Positions 41,743-51,633 of a stretch of DNA of 64,000 bases are shown piece after piece. Source of the stretch: JAJDZL01 sp965220665 (GTDB lineage Bacteria > Pseudomonadota > Gammaproteobacteria > Arenicellales > JAJDZL01); assembly GCA_965220665.1 (NCBI GenBank), contig CBDCQQ010000005.1, forward strand, positions 2,170,001-2,234,000, given 5' to 3'. The notes under the pieces are model-generated. The model was given only the letters and a program-made list of their open reading frames with translations. It did no database searches and was not told the origin of the DNA. Each line of letters starts with the position of its first letter. Positions within the stretch are counted from its first letter, which is position 1. The translations under genes and the position numbers were made by a program.

Positions 41743-42858
41743 ATGTTTCAACGTAAATTCACTGTAAATAGAAATATGAAACTCTGGAAATTTTCGGACC
41801 GTTTTCTCCAACTGATTTTGCTGTTGGTATTGACATGGGTAGCGTTTTCAGCTTCTGCCCAGGAAAACAGTGCGCAAGGCAGTGCCAGCAGTACCGAATT
41901 GGGCACTTTTTTGGGCGCTAAACCCACTGAATATCCGGACTGGTTCAAAGAAAGTTTCCTTGAATTCAGTGACGATGTCGCCGAAGCAGCGGAGGAAGGT
42001 AAGCGGCTCCTGCTAATTTTTCAACAGGATGGCTGCCCTTACTGTAATTTGCTGGTTGAACGAAATCTGAGCCAGAAAAATATTCTGGAACTGGTTCAGG
42101 AAAAGTTTGATGTGATTTCAATAAATATCTGGGGTGACCGGGAGGTCGTTACAGTCGGTGGACAGTCATATACAGAAAAGGAGTTTTCTGAAGCACTAAA
42201 AGTCCAGTTCACCCCAACACTGCTCTTTTTTAATGAGAAGGGAAAAGCGGTTCTTAAACTTAACGGTTATCTGCCACCACGCGACTTCCTGACTGCGTTA
42301 ACCTATGTGGCAGAACACCACGAAACGAAGATACCCTACCGAGAATTTGTACGGACAGCGCATGCAGGAACCACCACCAGTCAGAAGTCGCTGATTTCAC
42401 AGCCTTTCTTTCAAAACCCTCCGCATATTTTGAATCGGAATGGAGATTCCCGTCCACTCGCGATATTTTTCGAACAACCAGAATGCCCGAACTGTGAAAC
42501 GCTACATAACAAAGTGCTTGCAGATCCGGAGGTCAGTAAATTTCTGGACGATTTCCATGTTGTTCAACTGGATATGTGGTCAAACGATCAACTGACGGAT
42601 ATTGAAGGTAATAAAAGAAGTATTCGCGACTGGGCTGGCAGTCTAGATATCAGTTATGCGCCGACCATCGTCCTCTTTGACAGGAACGGAAAGGAGGTTA
42701 TTCGATCTGAGGCCTGGTTCAGAAAGTTCCATACTTCCGGGTTGTTTGAATATGTAAGCAGTCAGGCCTTTCTAGAACAGCCAAATTTTCAACGCTACCT
42801 TTCGGAACGTGCTGACCATCTGATCGAGCAGGGAATTGATGTCAATATTTGGGAATGA
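41743..42858 (+). CDS. Periplasmic protein with two thioredoxin domains (SoxW-like)
   Basis: A 371-residue protein with a hydrophobic signal segment (FLQLILLLVLTWVAFSASA). Domain 1 (about residues 60-190) has the redox motif DGCPYCNLL; domain 2 (about 230-350) has EQPECPNCETL. Both carry the thioredoxin cis-Pro (QFTPTLLFF; SYAPTIVLF). Each half resembles the thioredoxin SoxW that keeps SoxY reduced or heme cysteines reactive. A duplication within one chain is unusual. It may serve the sox cluster 10 kb downstream, or another periplasmic thiol system. Confidence 0.75.
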   Translation: MFQRKFTVNRNMKLWKFSDRFLQLILLLVLTWVAFSASAQENSAQGSASSTELGTFLGAKPTEYPDWFKESFLEFSDDVAEAAEEGKRLLLIFQQDGCPYCNLLVERNLSQKNILELVQEKFDVISINIWGDREVVTVGGQSYTEKEFSEALKVQFTPTLLFFNEKGKAVLKLNGYLPPRDFLTALTYVAEHHETKIPYREFVRTAHAGTTTSQKSLISQPFFQNPPHILNRNGDSRPLAIFFEQPECPNCETLHNKVLADPEVSKFLDDFHVVQLDMWSNDQLTDIEGNKRSIRDWAGSLDISYAPTIVLFDRNGKEVIRSEAWFRKFHTSGLFEYVSSQAFLEQPNFQRYLSERADHLIEQGIDVNIWE

Positions 42859-43282
42859 GCAGTTCGAGTCAGTTGACTTGAAATGTCAGTTTATTGACTT
42901 CAGGTAGATGAGGCAGATAATTCACCGCAATTGTCGCGGTTTACTCTACGCTACCGTTTAATCAGTTGTAGGATCAGGACATCAATCTCAATACTGGTAG
43001 ATCTTGAAAAATGAAAGCCACATACAATTGATTAGATGCTTACTAAGAAGTGTCTTTACTCTCTGTCTTCAAGCAATTTTTTATTGTTTTTCGGAACGTT
43101 ACGTTTTTTGACGTGACCAAACTTCCTTCGGGACTTAGCATTTGATTGGGTGATATATCAAGGTTATAGAGGTACCTAGGATAATCGATGAAATAATTAC
43201 CGTTCATACCATTTGGGTACGTAGTGGTTTTTACGAGACTGAGGTGTTTGCATTGCGTCTCAGAGTAAGAGCTAGAGGATTA
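42859..43282. other. Gene-free stretch
   Basis: About 420 bases, AT-rich, between the thioredoxin gene and the antitoxin end. I find no open frame with a ribosome site, no tRNA and no clear terminator. Confidence 0.5.
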
Positions 43283-43600
43283 CTATGTTTTCTTTATGTC
43301 TAGATCAATAGGTACATCACCTTGAGGAAATTTCGCGACGATGCTCAGTCGTCCTCCCAATGCTTCTATGTAGTTTCGAAGACTGGAAATATGCATATCT
43401 GCACGGTTCTCCAATTTTGCAACTGCCGGCTGGTTTACATCTAGAGTGTCCGCAAGGTCCTTTTGTGTTAATGCCAGGGCTGTACGTAGTTCACTTAGGG
43501 GTATAGCGCCGATAAGTTTCGCTTTTTTAGCATCTACTCGAGTTTGACGCTCAGGCGTGAATTGCAATAGCAACTCATTGAAATCACGATGGCCACTCAT
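43283..43600 (-). CDS. HigA-like antitoxin, Xre helix-turn-helix
   Basis: A 105-residue antitoxin encoded after its toxin, as in higBA. The helix-turn-helix is LALTQKDLADTLDVNQPAVA, followed by MHISSLRNYIEALGGRL, a standard Xre tail in this group. The start overlaps the toxin stop by one base. Confidence 0.82.
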   Translation of the reverse strand: MSGHRDFNELLLQFTPERQTRVDAKKAKLIGAIPLSELRTALALTQKDLADTLDVNQPAVAKLENRADMHISSLRNYIEALGGRLSIVAKFPQGDVPIDLDIKKT

Positions 43601-43977
43601 TAGACAAGTCCCTCCTCATTGAGTTCATTCAAATGTTCATCATATAGTTTGTCTGCAAGCGGTACATAGCGCTCATAGAATCGTTTATTGCCACTCTTTG
43701 TATTCCCGATTAGTAAAATCGCTATGCGCCTTGGGTCAAAAGCATAGAAAATCCGAATCGGATTTCCACCACTTTGTATTCGCAGTTCACGCATATGGCT
43801 GTGTCGGGAACCTTTTATTCCCGAAGAATACGGATACGGTAAACTTGGACCAAATTGCATCAATAATTCAACCACAGCAGCAACATCTTCCTGCTGGTTT
43901 TCTGAGAGCGTCCCCCACCAATCGTTAAATTCATTTGTAAATTCGACACTATTGTTCACGATGTCATTATATTCCAT
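43600..43977 (-). CDS. HigB/RelE-type mRNA interferase toxin (Gp49-like)
   Basis: A 125-residue toxin of the HigB/Gp49-like type. EFNDWWGTLSENQQEDVAAV is the standard N-terminal helix; SHMRELRIQSGGNPIRIFYA and DPRRIAILLIGNTKSGNKRF carry the basic residues of the RNase site; YERYVPLADKLYDEHL closes the fold. The only in-frame Met is at 43977, inside a palindrome, with no ribosome site before it; about ten residues precede the usual family start. Confidence 0.82.
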   Translation of the reverse strand: MEYNDIVNNSVEFTNEFNDWWGTLSENQQEDVAAVVELLMQFGPSLPYPYSSGIKGSRHSHMRELRIQSGGNPIRIFYAFDPRRIAILLIGNTKSGNKRFYERYVPLADKLYDEHLNELNEEGLV

Positions 43978-43991
43978 CTATGGAATATAAT
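43966..43991. promoter_or_regulatory. Operator palindrome covering the toxin start codon
   Basis: Perfect 12-bp inverted repeat ATTATATTCCAT-CT-ATGGAATATAAT. On the minus strand the right half is the toxin ATG and next three codons. Binding by the antitoxin would cover the promoter and start; the mRNA may be leaderless. Confidence 0.65.
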
Positions 43992-44180
43992 TGTAGGTGA
44001 ACTACTACGAGTCGGTCCCCAAAGTTCAATGGGAGGCGGCTTACTCGCTCGCCTTGCCGGTCAGGATACGCAGGACTCGCGTCATTCTCCCTCCGCCGAT
44101 TCTCACTATGATCCAGCTCCTGATCAATCTCACCATCAGTTTTTTCAAGGCTGACTAGCGAATTATTTTGGATTACTTCA

Positions 44181-47100
44181 TTATTTCTGTATGGGTTGAA
44201 GGTCGATCTGACTCAGTATTTCATTCACTGAAACTTGGTCAAGCAACGATGCTGCGCTGATATCAATCCGGCAATTCGACCGCAATAAATGTGAAAGCTC
44301 AACTGCCAGCAAACTGTCTATTCCCAGATTGACGAGCGGTTCATCGAGTTCAATTTCGGTTTTCGGAAAATCTAGAACTTTAGAAACACAATTCAGAATC
44401 AATTCTTGCAGACTATCGATATGGTCGGAATCACCTGTAGACTCTTGTTTGGATTGACTGGTGATTGAGGCTGAATAGTCATCTACGCTACTGAACTGAT
44501 CGCCCGTGATTGATTGGCCTCCACTGACGACAAAGTGGGAAGCCTGGGGGCCACCTAGCACTCCATTCAATGTGGACAGCAGTTCACTGGCGGACAAGGC
44601 GTCAATTCCAAACTGATTGCCAACTGCTGTTGACAGGTCAGGATGGTCAGCAACATGTCCGTAATCGGAAACAGCGCCCCAGTTAATCGCGACTGCCGGA
44701 ACACCTTTATGCCTCAGATATTCAGCCATAGCATCGAGAGTTGAATTGGCGGCAGAATAAGCAGCCTGCCCGGCAGGTCCCAGCAAAGAGGTAACCGATG
44801 AATAGAGCACAAAAAAGTCTAGGTCGAGGTGGCACGTCAGATGGTGTAGATTCCATGCTCCCAGTACTTTCGCATTCATAGATTTGTCGAAATGTGTACG
44901 CGTAAGCTTAACAATCGCGCTATCCTCAATATTCATTGCGCAATGAAGCACACCGCGAATGGAAGGCAGTTCGTGACAGGCAGTTTCCAATGCCACCCTA
45001 AACTGTTTTGAATCAACAATATCAGCACGCACTGACGTGATAAGACAGTCCAACTTCGCAGCCTTCTGAATAATTTGTTCGAGATCAACCGAAGTCTCTG
45101 GCGAGCGTCCAATTACAACAACGTATTTCGCTCCATTTTCAGCCAACCACAACGCGCTAGCAAGTCCAAATCCTCGAGTTCCACCTGTGATGACATAGGT
45201 TGCATCGGGTCGAATCGAAGTTTCTTGAAGAGGTGAATTAGAATCTGAGGTAAGTACTATTTTGCCAATATGACCAGCATTGGCCATAAGGCGAAAAGCC
45301 TCATTTACATGGGTAGCAGGAAATACGCGAAACGGGAGCAGCGGTAGTTCGTTATTACTCAGTTTCTGAATGGTTTGTCTGAACAGTTTTTCGATGACTT
45401 CTGGTTGCTTAAGCCATGTAGCATCGATATCAACAGTCTCGACTTTCGCAGCGGACTTACTTTCTTGAATCTGATTTAAAACGCTTTCTCGACCCTCATA
45501 TTTTCCGAGTTCAATGAAGAAGCCTTCTTCAGCAAGAACATGGCGGTTTGCAGCTGCTAGTTCGCTGCCCAGCATATTGACAATCACGTCGACACCCTTT
45601 TCGTTGGTCCAGTTCTTCACATCATCAACAAAAGAATTGCTACGTGAATCCGCGACGTGTTCGATGCCAGAGAGGTGCAGGTAGCGCACCTTTTCCGGTG
45701 TGCCGGCAGTTGCAAATATGGTCGCACCACAATGTTGTGCAACATTGATCATGGCCAGGCCGACACCGCCAGATGCACAGTGTATAAGCACTTTATCAGT
45801 CGGCTTGAGAGTGACAATTTCCTGAAGGCAATAAAGTGCGGTCACATAGGCAGTTGATACGCCGGAATACGGTACAAGTCTTTGATTTTTCGCCAGCGGG
45901 ATCACAAACTCCTGCTCGGCAATGGCGTGACTCGCAAGTGAGTTGGTTGCCAGTGCGACTACTTTGTCCCCGGGATTTAGGAGTCTTACCTGTTTGCCGA
46001 CACGGGTAATGACTCCGGTACACTCGATGCCGAGTGAGCGTTGCATTTTCCCGCCGATAACAGAGGATTCCGGAAGAGCGCCCAGTGCAATCATGACATC
46101 TCGAAAATTTAGAGAAGCAGCAGAAACTTCAATCAGAACTTCCGTTGATTTCAGAGTCGGTAGGTTTTTGAAGGCGTACTTCAATGAAGATAGATTACCG
46201 CCGCCGGAACCTGATAATTCTGTGTAGCAAGGTGATGCCACCTGGAGGCAATCGACATCCAAATTTTGATGAACAGGTACGAGGCAGTCGTTATTTCTCA
46301 AACACGCTTCTTTTAATTCACTGTCAGAAATCAGGTAGCTGAAAAGTCCGCTTCCAGTCGAATCATCGGAAGGGGCAATGTCAACGAGCCTTACAGTGGA
46401 TGCTGGGTATTCGTTTCGCAAGGTTCTGCCAAAGCCCCATAATCCTGCACTCAGGCAATCTGTTAGGTCCATTGAATTGTCAAGTTGGTGAGCATTGGCA
46501 GTGACCAGTACCAAAGGCGGCGGATTGATGCCGTGATGATCAAATGCCTGAATTAACCAGGATGCAGAAAGAACTGGAGAAGTTTGGACAAGCAGTTCGA
46601 TTGATTGATTTTTCGCTCCTGAGTCCGAAAAATTCCAAAGGAAAATAACCTCATCTGGTAGTTCGCCGCGCTGTTTGATTTCACCGATGAGTTGCGTAAA
46701 GTGAGCCGCTTCAGCTGGGTTGATGAATCTGCGATCCCCAGCCTGTGCATATGCGCCTCCAGAACTCACATGAACTGTGGAATCAACATTAAATTGTTGG
46801 ACAAAAGTGTTTGAAAACTGGTCGCCGTTCGTAAAAATTAAACGGTTCTGATTGAGATTAGACGGTTGTTGCGTACTGACTGGATTTGTTCTAGGTTTCT
46901 TTCCAATGAATACGGTGTGAACGCCATTGCCATCATCTTCGCGATCGGTTAGTGTGGCAATATTCTCAAATCCGGCATTCTTGAGAATTTTCTGCCAGTT
47001 GCCACTTGAAAGACAGGGAGATTCAGACGAACGATTTTCAGTGTCCCGCGGCCACCAATCGCGAAGCATTCCGAATACCAGACGCGCCCATACTGGTTCA

Positions 47101-50100
47101 CTGGTCAATTCAGTAAACGCAAGAATTCCACCGGGTTTCAATACATTGTGTAAACGTTGCAGAGTCTGTTTTGGGGAGTAGCACAGGTGAAGCGCATCAT
47201 AGGCCAGAACCAAATCGAACCTCTCTGGACCAAAATCCTGCATTTGCAAGTCAGCATCGAGATCCAAATGGGCAAACTCAACAAAATTCAGGTGAGAAAA
47301 GCGTGTTTTTGCACGTCGAAGGAAGAGGCTAGATATGTCTGTAAAGGTATATTCAACGGTTTGAGTTTCCAGAAATGGTGCTAAATGAAACAGTAGTGCA
47401 CCGGTACCGCTGCCCACTTCAAGAATTCGACAAGGTCGCTCCAAGGTCCATGAATCAAGCAGTTCTTTAATCGAACGACTCAGAATCTCGTTGTAAATTT
47501 GACAGGTTGGAGAACTCTGATACAGATTTTGTAAAAGCTCTATTTCTCCGTTCGGAAAAAGTACATCAATACCAGATCTCTGATCAGTTAGTACACTCAA
47601 TAATTCAGAGCCACAACGATCAATCAGCATTAATTCCGCGAGATATTCCGAAAATTCCGCTTTCTGGCGAAAGTGCCCTATGGTGTCAGTTGGGGAAGGT
47701 AGTGAGGTGTCGTTCAATCGGAACGTTTCAGGTTTCGTACGGATATCCTGTTGCCCGAATTCCGCATACCCACAATCGCACATCAAATTGAGCAGAGAGT
47801 AAAGCAGTGGAATTTGATCTTCTGTGATGTTACACACCGAAATTGCTTCACTGACTGATTGTTCTTCCGCAATCTTTAAAAATCCAGCCTGCTCAAGCGC
47901 CTCGACGATGTATGCAACGGTGATGTTCGTCAGTGCAGGGTTCGCAATCGAATAGTGACGCCATCTTTGTCGATTATTGGTGAGAATGGAAGAATAAGTC
48001 TCCAAAATATTCCGAAGCGTAGAAAAATCGCAGTCAAAGCGCGATTCACTTGCACGCTCCGATTGGTGAATTTTCCAAACACGTTTGAATGCAAACAAGT
48101 TACTAGCTGAAATCAAATCTGTTCTTTTTGGACCCGACAACCGGCACAGTCGTAGTTTTGAAATACTTGCAATGACTTGATTATTCAAATCTGTAATCGT
48201 CAAGTTCAGATCAATTGAATCGACTGATGACTGAATTTTTTGAACATGGCAGTTGACTTCGTCTGGACTATTCTGCCAGTACTTGAATGACTCAATTTCG
48301 TAAGGTACTAAAGCCTCATTTGAATGGACGATGCCCACCACACAGCGAAAACAAAGGTCCAGCAATGACGGGTCTAACTGCCATCGTGTTTGTACATGTT
48401 CTGCGGCGTGGTTCCTTTTGAGTGTTGCAAGAAGTTCGACTTCGCCAAAAGTGCAGAGTTTAATAATCTGCCAGCTATCAGAGTCACCTTCGAAGTTCCA
48501 TTCGCTAAACCGTTTAAAAATCGAGTCTGACGACATTTCAGTCGATTGGTTCTTGGGCAAATCATAACCTGCAATTACGGGCTGCGAATCTTCGCTCGCG
48601 CAAAAATTTCCTTGACAGTGAATCATTTCATCCGCGTCCGCATCTGCGTTGCGACTGGCAAACTCAAACGCTCCCAAATGCGTGTCAATTTCACTTCGAA
48701 GCGTGACTGCAACATTTTTTTCTGACAGAATGCGCAGCATCTTTCGAAACTTTACTGAACGCAGTTCAATTGCAGGTGATTCCAAACAGATGCTTGCTGC
48801 TTCCAAAACTGATTCAATGTAACCAGCAGCTGGGAAAATGACCTCACCGTGCAAGCGATGCCTGCCTAACCAAGGCCATTCATCCGTTTTGAGTGGAATG
48901 CTCCAACTTTTTTGCTGGTCTTGAGAAGACGCTTCAAGAAGGGGAAATGTATTTTTAGTCAGCGGTTGTGATTGAGTTTGTGTAATTGAGTTTGGTTTCC
49001 AGTACCTCTGACCTTCAAATTCCATCTTTGGAAGATCGCACACATTCGCTGTGGGATTTATTCGATCAAATCTGAGGTCCGCACCGTAGCAGAAAAGAGC
49101 CGCACTGGCCGATCGCAGGGTGAGTTCCTCTGGGCGATCCCTATGAATGGAGTAAAGCACCTTTCCTTCGGGATTGATACCCTCAGATCTGAGGGCATCA
49201 TGCATATTGAAGTTAAGGCTTGCATGTGGACCAATTTCAATAAAGTGATCAATATCTGAGCGGACTGCCGCGTTGAATGCACTGTCAAATTGGACAGGTG
49301 CGAGAAAGTTTTGCCACCAGAAATTTGAATCAATATGTTCGTCATTTACTATTGCTCCAGTAACGGAAGAATACCAGGCGGTTTCATTTTGCTCTGAGTT
49401 TGATGCATCTGAAGAAATCGAAAGATCCGTTCTCGCCCCTTCAATGATTGAGCTGTGAAACGGTACTGGAACATCCAAAATTCGGTTGAAACATCCCTTT
49501 CTGTCAAGAGATTCAGCTAGCAATTGGATTTCTTTCACTGGCCCCGAAAAAGTCACTGAATCGGGACTGTTCATCGCACCGATGCAGATCTTGCCGTTAC
49601 TAGTTTCAACAATCTTTTCTACATCGGTTCTGTCAAGCGATGCTGCCAGCATCAACCCTTCATTGCAGTAGCGTTGGATTCGCGATGATCGTTCACTGAC
49701 AAGTGCAACAGCATCTGGAAGTTTGATATAGCCTGCCACACATGCCGCAGCAATTTCTCCCATACTGTGTCCGATTACTGCATGAGGGAAGACTGCCCAG
49801 GACTGCCACAGCTCTGCCAGAGCAAGCTGCATCGTAAAGTGGATTGCATGCGCTTTATCCAACTCATCTGCATCAATTCGTTTGCCGCTTTCAAATACCC
49901 CACGGATGTTTAATGAACGATCAAAGAGAGAGTTGCAGACATCAACAGTTGCTTTGAAAACTGCTTGTGTTTTGTAGAGTGTCGAGCCTTCACCGTTCCA
50001 TCGTGCTCCAATTCCGTTAAAAACAAATGCGATACGTTGGTTGCGATCAATGTCATTGGCAACCGATGACCGAGTCCCGTACTGGTGTTCAATTGTTGGT

Positions 50101-51605
50101 CCCTTTTCAGAGACATCGTTAGTAGCCACATTGATCACAGTGCGGAACTTTTGCTGTGACGCACGAGCCGCGGTGTAACTGATATCTGCAGCCAAAGTTG
50201 GATGCCGTTGAAATGAGTCTTCAAGTTTTTGCACCTTCAACCTGAGAGAGTCAGAAGAGCGAGCGCTCACTGGAACCATCATTACGGGAAGAGATGTGTT
50301 ACGACGATGAGATGCCCGGGCAGGCGCTTCCTTGATAATCGCATGTGCGTTGGCTCCGCCAAATCCAAATGAATTGACTGCGGCGACTCTAGGTTTTCCA
50401 CCAGGCGTGTCCCAACTAACAGAGTCAATTGGTATTCGAATACCCATCGCATCAAAATCAATTTTTGAATTGGGATTCGAAAAGTGCAGGTTCGGGGGAA
50501 TTTCAGCGTGCCAGATGGACAAAACAGCCTTGATAAAGCCGGCAATGCCCGCAGCAGCTTCGGTATGACCAATATTCGTTTTCACCGATCCAACAAAGAG
50601 ATCAGGATGGCCATAAATTGTTCCCAGTGAGTCAGCTTCAATGGTATCGCCGGCTTGGGTACCCGTACCGTGAGCTTCGACATACCCAATATCATTACGA
50701 TCAATTCCTACACTGGAAATTGCGGTGCGCATCATGTCCTGTTGCGCATGAGGATTTGGCGCCATGATTCCAACAGTCTTGCCGTCCTGATTAACTGAGG
50801 TGGCGATGATCGTCGCATAAATTCGGTCATTGTCGATCAGCGCATCGCTGAGCCGTTTTAACAGAACCATTCCACCTCCTTCGGCTCGGACAAATCCGTC
50901 TGCTGATTCATCAAACGCACTGCAACGACCGGTATTGGATAGCATTGCGGCTTGCGAGAATTCGATGTAGCTCTCAGGTGCAAGAATTGCGTTTGCACCA
51001 CCAGCGAATGCGACATCAGCGGTACCGTTGGCAAGTGCACTGCAGGCCGCATCCACTGCAGTCAGAGACGATGAGCAAGCGGTATCGATGGTAATGCTGG
51101 GGCCGGAAAAGTTGTAGCAGTATGAAATTCGGTTTGCAGCGATGCTAGTTGACCGTCCCAGACCAGAGTATGCGCTGATTTCAGATCTCTCTGCTAGAAT
51201 CAACCTTTCGTAGTCGTGATTGATGATCCCGACAAAGACGCCGGTTTGCAGTTTTTCAAGTACCTTGGGAGCAATCGCAGCATCTTCCATGCACTGCCAT
51301 GAAAGTTCAAGCAGCATCCGCTGTTGCGGGTCGATATCAATCGCTTCACGCGGCGAAATTCCAAAGAAAGTCGCATCAAATCTGTCAATGTTGTCGATAA
51401 AGCCGCCAACTTGAGCAAACTGCGTGTCGGCTGTCTGACTCAGACCCTGAAGTGTTCGACTTTCCCAGCGGTTGGTTGGAATTGGTGTGATGCAGTCGAT
51501 TTTGTTTTTAATGACATCCCAGTACGTCTGCAGGCAATTGGCGGAACCAGGAAATCGACAGGCCATTCCGACAACTGCAATCGGAACAGCGCAATTGTTC
51601 CTCAT
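44181..51605 (-). CDS. Single-module reducing type I polyketide synthase (KS-AT-DH-MT-ER-KR-ACP)
   Basis: A 2474-residue multidomain enzyme. KS (residues 1-430): active Cys in DTACSSSL, His in EAHGTGT and GHTEAAAG. AT (about 530-830): GHSMGE with active Ser; the specificity segment PVPFHS leans toward malonyl-CoA. DH (about 890-1150): HRLHGEVIFP and LDPSLLD. C-methyltransferase (about 1370-1560): ILEVGSGTGALLFHL. ER (about 1740-2040): CASGGVGLAMINVA. KR (about 2060-2260): VITGGTRGFG and YSSVTSLLGPAGQAAYSAAN. ACP (about 2390-2465): LGIDSLLAVEL with the phosphopantetheine Ser. All domains look active; there is no thioesterase. This order resembles iterative highly reducing synthases that make methyl-branched chains. 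It starts 28 bases after the SoxR-like gene. No phosphopantetheinyl transferase or release enzyme is nearby. Confidence 0.93.
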   Translation of the reverse strand: MRNNCAVPIAVVGMACRFPGSANCLQTYWDVIKNKIDCITPIPTNRWESRTLQGLSQTADTQFAQVGGFIDNIDRFDATFFGISPREAIDIDPQQRMLLELSWQCMEDAAIAPKVLEKLQTGVFVGIINHDYERLILAERSEISAYSGLGRSTSIAANRISYCYNFSGPSITIDTACSSSLTAVDAACSALANGTADVAFAGGANAILAPESYIEFSQAAMLSNTGRCSAFDESADGFVRAEGGGMVLLKRLSDALIDNDRIYATIIATSVNQDGKTVGIMAPNPHAQQDMMRTAISSVGIDRNDIGYVEAHGTGTQAGDTIEADSLGTIYGHPDLFVGSVKTNIGHTEAAAGIAGFIKAVLSIWHAEIPPNLHFSNPNSKIDFDAMGIRIPIDSVSWDTPGGKPRVAAVNSFGFGGANAHAIIKEAPARASHRRNTSLPVMMVPVSARSSDSLRLKVQKLEDSFQRHPTLAADISYTAARASQQKFRTVINVATNDVSEKGPTIEHQYGTRSSVANDIDRNQRIAFVFNGIGARWNGEGSTLYKTQAVFKATVDVCNSLFDRSLNIRGVFESGKRIDADELDKAHAIHFTMQLALAELWQSWAVFPHAVIGHSMGEIAAACVAGYIKLPDAVALVSERSSRIQRYCNEGLMLAASLDRTDVEKIVETSNGKICIGAMNSPDSVTFSGPVKEIQLLAESLDRKGCFNRILDVPVPFHSSIIEGARTDLSISSDASNSEQNETAWYSSVTGAIVNDEHIDSNFWWQNFLAPVQFDSAFNAAVRSDIDHFIEIGPHASLNFNMHDALRSEGINPEGKVLYSIHRDRPEELTLRSASAALFCYGADLRFDRINPTANVCDLPKMEFEGQRYWKPNSITQTQSQPLTKNTFPLLEASSQDQQKSWSIPLKTDEWPWLGRHRLHGEVIFPAAGYIESVLEAASICLESPAIELRSVKFRKMLRILSEKNVAVTLRSEIDTHLGAFEFASRNADADADEMIHCQGNFCASEDSQPVIAGYDLPKNQSTEMSSDSIFKRFSEWNFEGDSDSWQIIKLCTFGEVELLATLKRNHAAEHVQTRWQLDPSLLDLCFRCVVGIVHSNEALVPYEIESFKYWQNSPDEVNCHVQKIQSSVDSIDLNLTITDLNNQVIASISKLRLCRLSGPKRTDLISASNLFAFKRVWKIHQSERASESRFDCDFSTLRNILETYSSILTNNRQRWRHYSIANPALTNITVAYIVEALEQAGFLKIAEEQSVSEAISVCNITEDQIPLLYSLLNLMCDCGYAEFGQQDIRTKPETFRLNDTSLPSPTDTIGHFRQKAEFSEYLAELMLIDRCGSELLSVLTDQRSGIDVLFPNGEIELLQNLYQSSPTCQIYNEILSRSIKELLDSWTLERPCRILEVGSGTGALLFHLAPFLETQTVEYTFTDISSLFLRRAKTRFSHLNFVEFAHLDLDADLQMQDFGPERFDLVLAYDALHLCYSPKQTLQRLHNVLKPGGILAFTELTSEPVWARLVFGMLRDWWPRDTENRSSESPCLSSGNWQKILKNAGFENIATLTDREDDGNGVHTVFIGKKPRTNPVSTQQPSNLNQNRLIFTNGDQFSNTFVQQFNVDSTVHVSSGGAYAQAGDRRFINPAEAAHFTQLIGEIKQRGELPDEVIFLWNFSDSGAKNQSIELLVQTSPVLSASWLIQAFDHHGINPPPLVLVTANAHQLDNSMDLTDCLSAGLWGFGRTLRNEYPASTVRLVDIAPSDDSTGSGLFSYLISDSELKEACLRNNDCLVPVHQNLDVDCLQVASPCYTELSGSGGGNLSSLKYAFKNLPTLKSTEVLIEVSAASLNFRDVMIALGALPESSVIGGKMQRSLGIECTGVITRVGKQVRLLNPGDKVVALATNSLASHAIAEQEFVIPLAKNQRLVPYSGVSTAYVTALYCLQEIVTLKPTDKVLIHCASGGVGLAMINVAQHCGATIFATAGTPEKVRYLHLSGIEHVADSRSNSFVDDVKNWTNEKGVDVIVNMLGSELAAANRHVLAEEGFFIELGKYEGRESVLNQIQESKSAAKVETVDIDATWLKQPEVIEKLFRQTIQKLSNNELPLLPFRVFPATHVNEAFRLMANAGHIGKIVLTSDSNSPLQETSIRPDATYVITGGTRGFGLASALWLAENGAKYVVVIGRSPETSVDLEQIIQKAAKLDCLITSVRADIVDSKQFRVALETACHELPSIRGVLHCAMNIEDSAIVKLTRTHFDKSMNAKVLGAWNLHHLTCHLDLDFFVLYSSVTSLLGPAGQAAYSAANSTLDAMAEYLRHKGVPAVAINWGAVSDYGHVADHPDLSTAVGNQFGIDALSASELLSTLNGVLGGPQASHFVVSGGQSITGDQFSSVDDYSASITSQSKQESTGDSDHIDSLQELILNCVSKVLDFPKTEIELDEPLVNLGIDSLLAVELSHLLRSNCRIDISAASLLDQVSVNEILSQIDLQPIQK

Positions 51606-51633
51606 ATTGATGGGTCAGGTTGATAATCGACAG

